Position numbers and translations under genes: made by a program
Part shown: one piece after another, positions 44,911 to 57,461 of the stretch
How positions within the stretch are numbered: the first letter of the stretch is position 1
How the letters are laid out: each line of letters starts with the position of its first letter
Source of the DNA: Siniperca chuatsi
Taxonomy: Eukaryota > Chordata > Actinopteri > Centrarchiformes > Sinipercidae
DNA length: 64,000 nt
NCBI RefSeq assembly: GCF_020085105.1
Contig: NC_058059.1
Coordinates: 28,252,385 to 28,316,384, forward strand
Direction: 5' to 3'
The notes under the pieces: model-generated
Database searches by the model: none
What the model saw: the letters and a program-made list of their open reading frames with translations, nothing else
What the model was told of the DNA's origin: nothing

Positions 44911-45335
44911 CGCCTCAAACACCCAGGTCAGGACCACAAGAGGAAAAATACTACTGCCAAGGTCTGACTGTGAAAGAACGAGGGCATTAAAAAGGAAAAC
45001 ATCAAGTCATCTCTTTATTTATTTATCTGATAGGAACAGAGCATGTTAATGAACATAAATATAAAAACACAAGATGTAAACATACCAGAGTTTAGCAAAA
45101 ATGCTAATTTACAGCCGTAGTCCCTAGGCCGGTAACAAAAACAGAAACATTACAAGTGACAAAATACAGATACAAATATACAATACACGAGTAGAAAAAA
45201 ACAGAATACATTGGGCAAGGAGATGGATACTTTTAATTCCATTAATTCTTCTCATTTGCTGGAAATACCTTAAAAATACAGACACCAATGATGATTTAAA
45301 CTAGATTCTCTCATCTAGGTGGTGTTGTGCTCTAG

Positions 45336-45524
45336 TCATCCCTCACCCCAATGGATAACTACGTCTTCCACAGGGAGTTCAAAGGTCATGTCAGCCACAG
45401 CAGGGATACCTTCAGGCTCTAAGGTCCGAAATTCTGATTTGGGTTTGCATGGAGCAGTTATTTCAAGAAAATTCCTATTTTCCCTATGGACCCATAAATA
45501 TCTGCCCTCTAATTTGTGTTTAGC
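45336..45524 (-). other. Unrecognised exon-like open frame in cenpa 5' intron
   Basis: A 62-codon stop-to-stop frame on the same strand as cenpa reads LEGRYLWVHRENRNFLEITA, then PEGIPAVADMTFELPVEDVV, and ends VIHWGEG and a stop. The composition is strikingly protein-like. I do not recognise the family. No good acceptor with a pyrimidine tract precedes it, so it may be a relic of a retrocopy or mobile element rather than a live exon. Confidence 0.3.
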
Positions 45525-47457
45525 TCAGTTGACTTTATTGGTATTACAACAAAAGTTGTCAGAAACTTGCCTTGGTGAGCGCAGAGTGAGACAGGACAGA
45601 CAGGGCAACAATCAACACTGCATACTAATAAAACCATCATGTATATTAAAACCTATTAAAATACTCAAAATACCACAAATGTAAATGATAAGCTAAAAAC
45701 AAAAATGTACCTTTTCAAGTGTGTCTTGACAACTTTAAACAATGCTCACAAGCCCATATGTAAACTGAAACAGTTATTGGTCACTGGGATTGTGACCTGT
45801 CCAGTGGCCATGAAGAGATCCCTTCCTAAAGCACATTAAGAGGAATATTTACAACGAACAATAACTCCTTCAATATTTATATGGGTATGTGAGTAGTGTT
45901 GAAAGACAATCCTTTAAAGTGCCAACAGTTTACAATTCAAGAGTCAAAAAGCCTCAGGGAATGGAAAACAGTCTATGATATTGTCTATATAGTTACTTTT
46001 AAATTGAATATGGGTTTTGGACTGTAGGTCAAGACAAAACAAGGGGCTGCAAATTAGCTTCAGCTAGACGCCCTATGTACATTGCATCTGTTGCATTACT
46101 TATCAGTGTTTATCTGTTAAATAAACAGATAAATAAACTATTTTGAAAGCATCATCTTTGGATTCTGAGAAATTAATGAGTGAGAGGAGGATGTAATGAG
46201 AATTAACATCAACCCACACCTTGAATATTACTTAAATATATATAAATAAAAATTATTTTTTGACGCCAAAAGATTTGAGAGCACAAACCTTTACTAGCTA
46301 TATCATAGTGGCCGTGTTAGCTTCATGTTAACTCTTATTTCTAAATTAGATTTTCTAAACCAGATATAAAGGTTTTCTTATATCTTCTTTTTCCGTTTTT
46401 ATGAATTTGAATAAAAACCGAATGCTGTCATCAGAAATCTAATGTCCTTATATGGTGTGGCTGGGTTTACTGTGATCTGATCCTTCTCCATCTGGGATTC
46501 AGAAAACTAATGTAACTAACTAATAACTAAACTAAGTATTATGGGCTGTGGCTACAATCAGAAGGACAGCATTTTCAGAATAGGTGTGGTACAAATGCGA
46601 CACAAGTATGAATATACTAGGCATGGTAAGGGGGCCAGTTGGATCACCAGAATGTGGCTGCAGTTCAGTCTGCAGATCCACTCGCCCACAATAATCGAAA
46701 GTGCGCACTAAACAATAAAGCATATAGGCATAAAATATGTAAACAACGTTCAACTCTGAAAAAGACATGCCCCTGACGTCAGGATGTGGGTGTGTCCTGT
46801 TGCAGCTTGCTAAAAGGGGTTGGCAAGCCCCTCTTGCCATCTCAGGTGCTCAGAAGCCAAAACAGCCGGAGAACCTGAGAGAGCAGACTCAGAAACGAGC
46901 GCAGATCTTCAGTCTGATTCTGCTCTACAAATCCGGGCTGGTCGCTGTCAAAGGTCGACTTGCAGACTGAGTAGCGCTCACATTTAGTTTTCTGCTCCCT
47001 CACATCTTTTGTCGTCAATATACTTCCACAGATTATCCAACTCTCTACACTGAACACAACATAAGTAAGATACCTTAAAGTGTGGCCTCGTTTGTGATAT
47101 CCTGGGCAGACAGTAACCATTTGTTGAAAATCACGAAAATAACTTTGAAGATGCAATCCCCCTGACAACAGGCCCCCTTAAAGTTTGCGCTAAGAAGTCT
47201 ATGCGGCGGAGTACCGTTAACTTACCGTTAACAAACGGACATCACGGAGCACCGAGGTCACAACTGGGGCTACTTCAAGTCAAGGATAATAATTACTGTG
47301 GGCTTCACGGGAAAACGGCTGCATACTAACAGCTATCCACGGCTAGCGTTAGCTCCCTAGTCTCTTTAACTTTTAGGTGCCATTTTATGTTTACAACATC
47401 ATATCAACTCGCTCGTTTTATACGTTTACTAACCCAATAAAGTAATTATAAACGTAC
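45525..47457. other. Upstream intron region of cenpa, unclassified
   Basis: AT-rich, with several short frames of no recognised family. No gene beyond the frame at 45336-45524. Confidence 0.3.
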
Positions 47458-47530
47458 CTGTGGAGTTGAACGATATTCTCGTGTTCAAAGTTTTATAAAA
47501 TACTGGAAACCGAAGTGGCTGAACTCCGCC
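47458..47530 (-). other. cenpa: Possible cenpa 5' untranslated exon
   Basis: CTCCACAG followed by GTACGT at 47458/47457 is a strong splice donor on the minus strand, in a CpG-containing stretch upstream of cenpa. The candidate acceptor lies just before the ATG at about 44913 (TTTGAG/GCGATG). The exon's 5' limit is not visible; the end given is a placeholder. Confidence 0.4.
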
Positions 47531-48206
47531 GCGCACTAGTCACCACACAAACACTCAACAGCATCCAACTACAAATTCAAACGACGCCTCTTCACCGGCT
47601 CGACCAATCAGGGTGGAACAAGTGGGCGGGATAAACTCTTTGGGAGCGCTTGGTGAGATAACTCTGAACTCGCTAAATGGGCGGGATGTGAGCGACAGAG
47701 TACGCGTCGCAGTGTTCGGTGAAGGTGTTTGGATAAACCGCGCTCTCCTCGTCAGGCTGAAGCTGGATGGAAACAGAAGGAAGGTGATTGGAAGTCTGTT
47801 TAAAAAGCCAGTCAGGCAGATTTTTACCAGAGCGGAAAACATTTAAAAGTTCAAACATTATAATGACAATTAAAATGTATCAGGTCTATCCATTTTCCTA
47901 TAAGACAAAACATTAAAACATCAAGCTTTTAACAAGATTTATAGTTTCTGAGTTCCTACTAGGTTGCAGTGAATGAGAGCGGTAATAACCGCCACAACTG
48001 ATTTTTAGTAATTGAACGTAAAACAGTTGCTCATGTTTGATTACAAGCTGTGCTGCTCTGCAGCAAAAGTGTGAATTTTTCTTCATATTAAGACAAGTTT
48101 AGTAAGAAACAGAGAAATACAAGCTTCAGTAAGAGTACAGTCTTCCAGCCCTTCAGGTGCTTCACCAAATAACTCGCAGGCACTGATCATTTAACAAACA
48201 AATGCT
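47531..48206. other. Intergenic spacer between cenpa 5' end and the proteasome gene
   Basis: A compact interval of less than 1 kb. The left part is CpG-containing and likely holds the cenpa promoter. The right part is AT-rich. Confidence 0.35.
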
Positions 48207-48362
48207 TTTATTACAAAACTACTTCCTGTCCAGTCAATGATGCTTTGAAGAGCAACCTGTTCTAAATCATTTGACCACACTCGTCTTTCTTTTTATTTAG
48301 TACGCTGATGTATTAGTACATATTGAAAAGATTTTATTCCACCAGGAGCATTTTATTGTATT
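48207..48362 (-). other. psmb10: Proteasome gene 3' UTR with poly(A) signal
   Basis: AATAAA on the minus strand at 48212-48207 follows the stop codon (48365-48363) by about 150 nt. Confidence 0.65.
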
Positions 48363-51300
48363 TTATTCAGTGTCCATGATCTGAACAGATTCGTCGACCA
48401 CATCCAGAGAGAGCGGGGTCACGGTTTTGGTCAGGATGGCTGTGGTGCCGGGCTTATACCTGTACTGTCCCTCTCTGAAAAAAAGACAGACAAGGAGAAA
48501 ATGTCTCATTTGTTTTGCTTCCAAAAATGACTAATGAATAAAGTTAAAGTTACTTTAGCTGAGACTATTCTCCAGGCTGATCAGCAAAATACAACAGAGG
48601 TCCAATACAATATCACAGAGGCAACAGAAGGAGAGTTTAAAGGTTAATTCACTCAAAAATAGCACATGGCCACACTGTTCCAACACTGAACAGACAGAAA
48701 TATGACTGTTAGACTGCTAACTTTCACCCATGCAGAATACACCTGCTGGACATTTGCTGGGTGTCAATGGGTGGGATTTACATTAATATACAGTATCTCT
48801 CCACACAGTTTTCCTGTTTCAGAGACCCAAATAGAGCAACGCCTGAGGTGTTATCCAGCAGCTAATGTTTTTAGAATGCACAAACACCCCTTACATTTTG
48901 CAGTTTGTTTAGGACATGTGCCTGTTTTCAAGCATGATATTTAAATGATCTTGTTAAATTAGTTTTGGAGGCATTTTCAAATGTATTACCTTAAAATTCT
49001 GTAATACTCAATTCAACTTTGATATGATTAAATCAGGTTTTCTATTAGTGGACAGGTTGAATTTTAAACTTCTTTCTATTAACTTTATGTTAATTTGTAT
49101 CGTTATTTAGACTATTAATTTCTGTTACGTGCATACGAATGTTTTCTGCAGTTTGGTGTCTTCTTATATGTCTTTGTCATATGTGACCAGTTTTCTAAAT
49201 TTGAATGTGACAATAAATTACAAGAATTACAAGATGTTTAACTAACCCTAACCACTTCTTTATTTTGTTATTTAATTCGTAGGGGATCATGTACAACATT
49301 AGACATAAATGTTACCATTTGATGTATTGTAAGTTAGCAATACAAGTTAGCTTAAAGCTAATTTTCATCTGCAGTCCCTTGGCAGGTCACAATTAAAACA
49401 TGCAAACAGTGACAGAACAGCACTAAACAAGCAGACACATAATACAAAGTTACACACAACAATACATCACACACACATACCACGTCTAACATACACCTGT
49501 TGCTGACATCAGAATCAGAAATACTTTATTGAACTCTTTTTGTCGTCTGGTTTTACTGAGTTGTGTCTGTCACAGAGAAAGCTGACTGCCCAAATGCAGT
49601 GCGACGAAAAGCTACAGTACATTATTTTATAGAAGATATTCTAAGATATTATTGAGGAGTTCTCCAAACAAAAGTAAACAAAGTCATGTAGTGGAAGAGT
49701 GGCAAAGCCGTTTAATATTTTATAGACCAAACATAAATTTAAATATAATCTAACATTCTCAAAGCTCAGAGGATGATGTTTCTCCAGTGTCCCACAGTGA
49801 TGATATTGAATTGGCTTTTTATCCCGAATTTTTAAGGTGTGTTTGTACAAGTGGTTTAATGACTGTTTCTCCAGCCCGCCCCCAACACATAATACAATAG
49901 GACATAGGAAAGGCTCATGGCATGCATAAATATCTTGGCTTCATCCATAGAAAGACTGTGCAACGTTGTATTTGATGGTTTTTAATATTTTTTGACATTT
50001 CTTAAAAGATTTGGATCCATTATTACACCAAGATATTTAAATTCAGTAATTATATCAATCTTCTCACCCTTGATGAGAATGTCAACATTAGGCGGCTTTA
50101 TTACCTCTGACCATGTGACCAGCAGCAAGATAGCTGCCTAAGAACTTTTTTCTAACACATGACAGAATATTAAAGGGAGAAGTACTGGATGACACATGAC
50201 TAGTTCTCCTCTGATAGGTAAGGTATGTATATAATGGCTCACCTTTTGCCCTTCGTCGCGGGCTTGTCGTAGCCTCGCAGGTACTCCGCTCCAGCCTCGG
50301 TGATAACACACAAGTCCACGTTGCTGCCTGAACCCAGGTCACAGAAAATCCCAGCAGCGATGGCGTCTCGTACGAGCTGCTTCGCCTCCTCCAGCTGAAA
50401 GGGAGAGAGGAGGCAGAGAAAAACAGCAGAAAAAAACATTTCTTAGGCAGATTAATAGCAGAGATGGAGAAAGAGGACAGGATTGAGTAGGTTACTGAAC
50501 ATTGAATAACAACTAGAGATGCAATCCATCCTCTGGTGGCCATATTGGAGGGCGGCACAAAAATTACGCGCTTCTTTTGTACAGTTTAATTTTAAAGGCT
50601 GATACGTACTGGGGAATGCAGTGGTTTGTACTGCAATTCAGCCTTAAACTCTTGATACAAAAGCTCTTACCGTCCCCATTGACTCAGGCCTTTTATACAT
50701 TACCATGCCAACTATACACCGCCAACGATTGTGATGGAGGTATTACAACCGTAATACAGCAAAACAAACTGACTCTATATTGTACGATTTACTGCAACAT
50801 TTTTTTCTCTCTTCATTTTTACCTTGTGTCCACACGCTTCTTGAAAACAGCCTCCCGAGTGTATAAATCTGAAACTTGAGCTTTTGGAGAGCAATGATCA
50901 GCGTGGTCGGGGTTGGTGTTTTTACACATAAATGGCGACTCCGTGTGGATGTAATCTAAGTTGTACTGTGCTGACATTGTTCTGTACTACTGGAAAACTT
51001 AATGGAAAACTCGACCCGACTATCGTGCCAATGACAGCATCAGCAGATGATGCACCTCTTTCTTTTGGCTTCTTGTCTCGTTTTCGTATCCTTGTTGGTA
51101 TATACGGTATTTACACAACAGACAGTTTCCCATACATCTCATTATGATGTCATTTGCAGTGAACAACATGCCTTTAGTATAAACTCTAATCTTTATTATA
51201 ACAGACATCACATTTTTTATTTGATTAAACCTGCCATAAAAGGAAAGTAGACAGTCTCACCTCCATGTTTGGTTTGAATCTGTCCTCGAATACAGAGACA

Positions 51301-54300
51301 GCAGCTGCAGCTCCAGAGCCTGAAACCAGAATCAAACATTAGAAAACTTTCTTTGCTCACTCAGGTTTTTACGTTTTGTCCGATGCTAGGTTGGGTTTTA
51401 AAGCCTAGTCCTGAGTGAAACTATATCCATTCTGCTGTATTTTTATGGTCGAAATAACAAATAAACGTGAACCTTGAAGTTGAACTGCGAGGGTTTTTCT
51501 CTAAAATCTGCCCAGCCTGCTCACCACATAAAGAAGTATACAGTACATTAAACACATAAACACGTACCCATGGTGAGGAAAGGCAGTTTGTCATAGGAGC
51601 CATGTGGGTAAACACTGTACAGGTGAGCTCCACTCACATCGACTCCTCCAACGATCAGAGATGAACCGATGTGACCTTGGTACCTGAAAAATCAGACAGA
51701 CATCACTACAACCTGGTGCTTTCTCCCTTTCAATGGGAGGAATAAGGAACAAGTCTGCCTGGACGTGTGTTGATGTTTATGAACACAGAAACTCGAGAAA
51801 ATAGGCAATTAGTATACAAGAAACTTAAATGAGAAATGCTTAACATATGACCATCAGTGATTTAGGTTTTGTATCCTTTATATCTCTGTTACCCTGACCT
51901 GAACAGCATCTGTTTCAGCTGTCGAGTTACCATGGCGACGAGAGGGGGTCGCCCAGTGTTGAGCATGTGCAGTTCCACGTTGGACGCCATGATCTGCGTG
52001 GTGATATCTGCGTCTGCAGCCACGCCGGCCCCACAGCAGCTACAGGACATTAATTTAACAAGTCAAACAATGGACAGTTTCATAAACACGGCTGAAGTAC
52101 TTTTGCTTGGTCTTAGAGACATAAAGATCATTTTCTACTGCTGCTACAACATTTAGAAACCAACGCTAAGGTCAGTTATTACAATAGCAGGTATGCACAA
52201 TAATGGGTAAAAATATCATCATTTTGCTCAATATTCAGTAGATCACCTGCCTTTACTGTGTCATTGGGCTAAAACTAAATAGAATGGAAAAAAACATTTG
52301 TGTATTACTATCATATGGCTACAGAGCGGTGAATAAATTACATTACATTCAGCAGATGTTTTTTTTTTGTCCAAAGGGATTTTTTTATTCCATATACACA
52401 CGTATTGGGAGAAATTCTGGGTTCAGTCTTTTGCTCAAGAACAAACACAGGAGGCGCTGGGGACTGAATCACCAAAGTAATGTCCAATTTGATGTACCAC
52501 CTGAGCTACAGCTGCCTAACCCTGCAAACAGTCCAGTTAAAGTGGGCTTAGGGAGGCTGTTTTAAAGGCAAGAATTTACAACAGCAAAAGTTCGAGCACC
52601 TTTAGTTTTCAGCCTTTATCTTCATACAGCCAGCAGTTTCAGATCTAAAGACCTGAGGCATCTCACAGAGTGAGATGACACAACAACTCCTTAAATTACA
52701 GAGGTGACTTACCACATAAAATTTCAAAACCAATCCTAGAGGTGACAGGAAGCCAACGGAGAGAATTCATATTTTTATATGGATTTAACCCATAATATTT
52801 CTTTAACTGAAACATGAAAAGGAATGTGAGACACAGTAAAAAAAAAAAAAAAAAAAATCAATATATGTTGTTTTTATTTCACACTTGCTTTGGCAATGTA
52901 AATGTCTGTTTCCCATTCCAATAAAGCCCCTTTGAATTGAACTGAATTAATACAAACCATATTTGTATGATGTACATATATATACATATATTTTATATTG
53001 AACCAATATAAAAAATACGAGTGAGGACACAGAAAGGGTTGTCCTGCTGTGGAATTGATGAGCAAACTGGTTTTACTCACTATATCTTTGGAGCAATGTA
53101 ATGAATCTTCATGCAGTTTTTGGCAGCCACCACCATGTCGTCTGTAGCCCTGGTGTCTGCTCCCAGGATCACTCCATCCTGTCGGACAAGGACAGGAAAT
53201 ACTCACCACACCTGGCTGATGTCAAGAGTTTACTTCCTAAACACTAAAACAGCTTCAAGGTTCATTACAGACACGTGCCAACCAGGAAGATAGGTAGCTA
53301 CTTTTTATGTACAGATGAGAAGTCTGTACATTTAGTCTGAATGTGTGTCTCAGTGAAAAGACTGAAGGCACATCCTCACCTTGTAAACAATCCCAGCAAT
53401 GGTGGTCCCTGTCTTTCTGGCATTGGGGGCTTTGTAGCCAAGCTCTGACAAACTGGACTCCAACACTGCATTCCTGGAAATGATGAATGAGCATGAGACA
53501 GACAGAAAGACAGAGACAGTGTCGATTCACTGCAACCGTCCTATCTCCTATTATCCTGCCATAAACATCCTAAAACTATTCTGTATGCTGCCCAATAATG
53601 AAAAAAAAAAAAGAAATAATTGAAAAAACAGAAAATGTTTGTTTTCAATCTCTATTCCAGCTCAGTCACATATGAAGACATACTGTATGCGTAATTTTAT
53701 TTATATAATCAAATAATTACTGTCTGTTAATATGGTCCTGTCCCCCCCAGTTAATACCATTTTGGCATGTCTCTACATTATTGTTTTACTACTAATACGT
53801 CTACTCTGAACATATGACACCTGCATGTCTGTCCATCCTGAAAGTGGAATCCCTCCCTGAGGTTTGTCCCATATTTTTCATGATAAGGTTTTTTCTCATC
53901 TAAATGAAGGTCATAAACATAGAAGGCATAGTATATTGTACAGATTGTAAAAGCACTATAAGGCAAACTTGTAAATTTTTGGCAGAGCCATAGCTACTGC
54001 TGAGGAAACCTGGGTCCTATGTATTTTTCTGGAAATTTGTGGGTGGTATCAAGCTAGGGGGCTTTTACAATTAGCTTAGTCTATATTTTATTGGCTGATT
54101 GTAGTATTTCTTACACTCATTATATTTTTGCCCAAGAAATAAATAAAAAAGTAATGGATTTAGTGTTTCCCCACCAAAATTTTGTTCCACAGGCAGTGTG
54201 GAGAAGGCTTTAAAACATCACTTCAATCTTCATGTTGAAAAATCATATTACAATCACAGACAATGTCATTCAAAGTATTGTTGTCTGGGACTTGGACTCG

Positions 54301-54631
54301 TGATCTTAGTATTTCTAAAATCCAGGCTACAGGCCTATACGAACTTGATTGTGTTGCTCTCTGCGCTACAAAGGCTTACTTCAAGTCCCTACAGCAACAT
54401 CACAAGAGCGCCATGGTGACACTGAGGTTATTACAGGAGACAAGGAATGATCACTAAACTTTAGAAACTCAGTATAAACAGTAGAGAGCACTATTAATGA
54501 TCATTACAGTATTTGCTCCTGAGCACCATTTTAGCCTCTGTAACTATAGATGCAGTGTTTCTTTACCTGCGGCTGTTTTCAAAGCAGAAACCTCCAGTCT
54601 GCAGCTCACAGGGCTTCAAACTGTGGAGCAT
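48363..54631 (-). CDS. psmb10: 20S proteasome beta-2 type subunit, PSMB10-like (8 exons)
   Basis: Beta-2 subunits give the proteasome its trypsin-like activity; PSMB10 (beta-2i, MECL-1) is the interferon-induced form in immunoproteasomes. Exons: 54631-54567, 53473-53380, 53178-53081, 52039-51899, 51683-51568, 51319-51261, 50394-50243, 48474-48363; 278 aa, all junctions in frame. The propeptide (1-44) has [15 protein letters not shown]. Processing at KTG/TTIAG exposes the catalytic Thr (residue 45). Mature D17 (in GADTRAT) and K33 are present. The beta-2 signature YCCGAG, the [20 protein letters not shown] block and the C-terminal arm ([18 protein letters not shown]) follow. [41 protein letters not shown] and EDRFKPNM are closer to PSMB10 than to PSMB7 as I know them. 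A fish-specific beta-2 paralogue (psmb13 type) is the main alternative. An IRF-like site lies about 120 bp upstream of the ATG. Confidence 0.93.
48475..49511. other. Proteasome gene intron 7, left part
   Basis: AT-rich, short frames only. A CAATACA/ACACAC-rich stretch precedes the LINE remnant. Confidence 0.3.
49512..50092 (-). mobile_element. Non-LTR reverse-transcriptase C-terminal remnant plus a LINE-tail fragment
   Basis: Minus-strand frames read [20 protein letters not shown] then VIMDPNL (50090-50000), and [20 protein letters not shown] then [20 protein letters not shown] (49790-49670). These match the end of a LINE RT ORF. At 49512-49538 a short AATCAGAAATACTTTATTGA tail belongs to the Rex1-like type. 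Broken by stops. Confidence 0.7.
50395..51260. other. Proteasome gene intron 6
   Basis: AT-rich intron, no gene or named repeat seen. Confidence 0.3.
52330..52525 (+). repeat. Diverged teleost interspersed repeat in intron 3 of the proteasome gene
   Basis: TTACATTCAGCAGATG, a T-tract, then TGGGTTCAGTCTTTTGCTCA and a terminal GAGCTACAGCTGCC resemble the repeat family at 36305-36540 and 23940-24122, but diverged. Confidence 0.5.
52526..53080. other. Proteasome gene intron 3, remainder
   Basis: Holds a poly(A) tract at 52839-52857 that looks like a retroposon tail. No gene seen. Confidence 0.3.
53474..54566. other. Proteasome gene intron 1
   Basis: AT-rich, with an unassigned patch at about 54190-54440. 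No gene seen. Confidence 0.3.
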
Positions 54632-54750
54632 CTTCAGGGTGAAGACAGAAGAGATGAAGATGAAGATGAAGTTGAGAGCTGTTTCTGAACTGAAGATAAA
54701 AACCTTCAACAAAAGCCCTGTCAGGCTGTGTGTCAGCGCTTTTCATGGGA

Positions 54751-54774
54751 TTTTACTTTTACTTTCACTTCTTC
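54751..54774 (-). promoter_or_regulatory. psmb10: IRF/PRDI-like element upstream of the proteasome gene
   Basis: The minus strand reads GAAGTGAAAGTAAAAGTAAA, 120-143 bp before the start codon. AAGTGAAA fits the IRF core AANNGAAA, and AGAAGTGAAAGT matches the PRDI-type IRF1 site closely. Repeated GAAA/AAAA spacing suggests a composite site. Function is inferred; IRF1 control of immunoproteasome genes is established in mammals. Confidence 0.5.
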
Positions 54775-55567
54775 AGCACAAGCCAAGCCTTCTTGCTCTC
54801 CACTGTAAAAAACATCCGCATTAACAAGACTTTTTTTCTCATTTTGAGTTTAAAAGACTGATTTTTCATCGAAAAGTCCAGAGGTGCTGTCAGAGGAGTG
54901 AAGAAATTCCACTTTTCTCCCAATTCAGTTCCTTTTAATACTCCCCCCAAGTGTTTTCTGAAACGAGACTTTCCAATTTGGAAATAAGGAGTTATCTCCA
55001 CCTGTGAGAAAAAAAAAATCCTTAATTTGACATCATTTATGGAATTAGCTGATTTGTATCAGAGAAAACAGACATCTCATTCTGCTGCATTGGCCATTCT
55101 GCCACTCGCTTTGAGAAAAATAAATGAGACCACAACAATCAACTGCTGAATTATACTCACTGATATTTCTTGCAGTGTATTAAAATTTGCCAAAGTGTCA
55201 AGATGGAACCTGAGTCCTGGAGGCCTAAAATGTCGTTTAATCGCCTCTACTGTTAAATCAGGGCATTACACATTGGGATCAAAATGCATGAATCCACAGG
55301 TTACATACAGTTACAGTACAGATATTATGTTTATTTTGTGTATTACATCATATTATTACTTTTGTTTCACTGATGCAAGTAACACTTTATAATGATCATC
55401 AATAAATGATAAATTGCTAGTTAATAAATCTTTAGTAGTTATTTCACTGTTAACAAACAATGAAATTATAATTAATCATGTTTACTAAATATTAGTAATG
55501 CTATAATTTGTGTTATTTTATCATTAGTTTTTGTAATATAAAATAATTAGTTTATATACTGTATCAT
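54775..55567. other. Upstream flank of the proteasome gene
   Basis: AT-rich sequence with short frames; no upstream gene found. Confidence 0.3.
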
Positions 55568-56021
55568 TGTCACAGCCTGTCATCTTCTCACCAGCCAGTA
55601 GTCACACTCAGCTGTCATTAACCTCACACATCGCAATCCCTCATCTGAGCACTAATCCCAGTCACCTGTCACTCATTACACACCTGCACTTAATCATCAC
55701 TCCACTCCCCTATAAAACACCATCCCTCACCTCAGTCAGTGTCCGGTCTTGTTTGTAGTAGGACAGATCTTTGTATCCAGCCATCACTACATCTCGGACT
55801 CCTACCTTGCATCTGCACGTGTCTTCCCTTCTCCTGAGTTCCCGATTCCTGTCCCGTGTGTCTCCACTCTCCAATGTGTGTCACTACTCCCCCAGATCTC
55901 CAGCTAAGTTAGCCAAGGACGGTATCAGTACCATCTCCTCTTTGCCTGTTTACGCCGTGTGTAATAAAAACTACCTATCTCATCTTGGTGTCTCCAGCCC
56001 ACTATGTCTGTCATCATAACA
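55568..56021 (+). mobile_element. Solo LTR with 5-bp target duplication
   Basis: Bounded by TG...CA (TGTCACAGCC ... ATCATAACA) and flanked by a perfect ATCAT duplication (55563-55567 and 56022-56026). Inside is a promoter-like CCCCTATAAAACACC at 55709 and a GTAATAAAAACT poly(A) signal near 55961, so orientation is plus. Length 454 bp, no internal genes, as expected after LTR-LTR recombination. A 5-bp duplication fits Ty3/gypsy-type elements. Confidence 0.88.
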
Positions 56022-56083
56022 ATCATAACATGACAACTGACGTGTCACGACCACAAACCTGATTATTCTTGAAAAGGTTGAGA

Positions 56084-56430
56084 CGGGTTAGGGTTAGGGT
56101 GTTAGGGTAGGGGACTTATAAACATGACTGGATTAGTCATGTATTTGCACTGGCACAGGTCTTAAGTCATGGTGACAGTAACTCTTTTTTGTTTAGGGGA
56201 ACAGTTCCCAAATACATTTTAAGCCCAGATAATAAAAAATTCAAAACAAAAAACTTAAAAAATGTTTCTAATTGAACAAAAATAGAAAACAAGAAAAAAA
56301 GGGGGGGGGGGTTTGAATGAAATACTGAACCATTAGGATTAGGCATCAACCACTGTACATCCATCTTTAAAAAAGTTAGGGTTAGGAAAACAATCTGGGG
56401 AATGGGTTAGGGTTAGGAATTAAAAAAATT
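56084..56430. repeat. Terminal repeat unit A with TTAGGG runs
   Basis: A GGTTAGGGTTAGGGTGTTAG stretch leads into GACTTATAAACATGACTGGA, a G-tract at about 56301-56311 and CATCAACCACTGTACATCCA, then GTTAGGGTTAGG again. The same unit recurs at 62745-62989 (with an internal deletion of about 57 bp) and at 63162-63445. It lies at the 3' side of the minus-strand Penelope-like element. Confidence 0.8.
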
Positions 56431-57461
56431 ATATATAGGGATTAGGCAAAAAATGACATGAAACAAATTAAATATACAGACACTACAGTGGAGGTTAACT
56501 GGTTGTTCCAAAATAGAAGGTGGGTATCTAAAGCAGTACAAAAAGGAAAACTAAATCATGGCGTGTTTCCTCCCAGGGGGCAAATATACCCCAAGAAAAT
56601 TCTATTCTGTCCAGGAAATATTTCATTAAAATCAGACCAATAGATATAATACTACTTGATTCTGGGTTGGCCCAAAGAAAATCATTTACCTATATACTCA
56701 ATTTTGGGTGTCAGTATGGTCAAGTACAAAACATTTTTACCATAAGTGCTAATATAAATAAATATAATTAAATATAAATAATTCATTTCTTCATGCAAGG
56801 AAAACTAAAAAGTCTATTATATAAAAGAAATAAATAAACAAAGTGATCATAAGATTCAAAAAATAGAAATTCATTCAAATATCAAATTACTACAAGCAAT
56901 CTGAAATATATATATATTCAAAATTTAAACAGCAATCCAAACAAACACAAATATATACAAATATTTACACAAAAGAAAATCAACTGAACCACATAAGAGA
57001 GAATAGAACTAAGGGCCTCCTTCACAGGGTAAACTATTTTATACTAATTCCCTTCCTTAAATCAAAAAGTAATAGTCCCTCTACAGAACCTCAGCTCTAT
57101 AGAGAAAATGGGGAAGGGATGGGGGTTTGGTGTTTTCCATCAATATAAAAGTAAATCACCTGAAGTATAATATTTGAATCATGATAATATATTTAAATCA
57201 CTATATTTGAAGCATAAAAATTACTAAGCCAGTAAAGTAACTTCATTTGATATAAATTAAATCATCATAATTAAGATCTATAAGGAATCGGAACCCAAAT
57301 CCCACTAACATGATTAATGTGAATTTTGATAATCATGATTAATATATAAAAAACGAGACCTATAAATATGATTCACATAAATAATATAAATTTAGACGCC
57401 ATGATTCTTTCCCTCTATACACTACACCATGAGACCCACCCACCATGGGAACAACCAGAAT
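56431..57461 (-). other. AT-rich 3' region of the Penelope-like element
   Basis: No coding frame. It lies between the ORF2 stop (57462) and repeat unit A and is read as 3' untranslated element sequence. Confidence 0.4.

Noticed and set aside
47613..47846. Plus-strand 77-codon frame near the cenpa promoter
   Set aside because: No homology signal and no start or splice context; sits in the CpG-containing promoter area.
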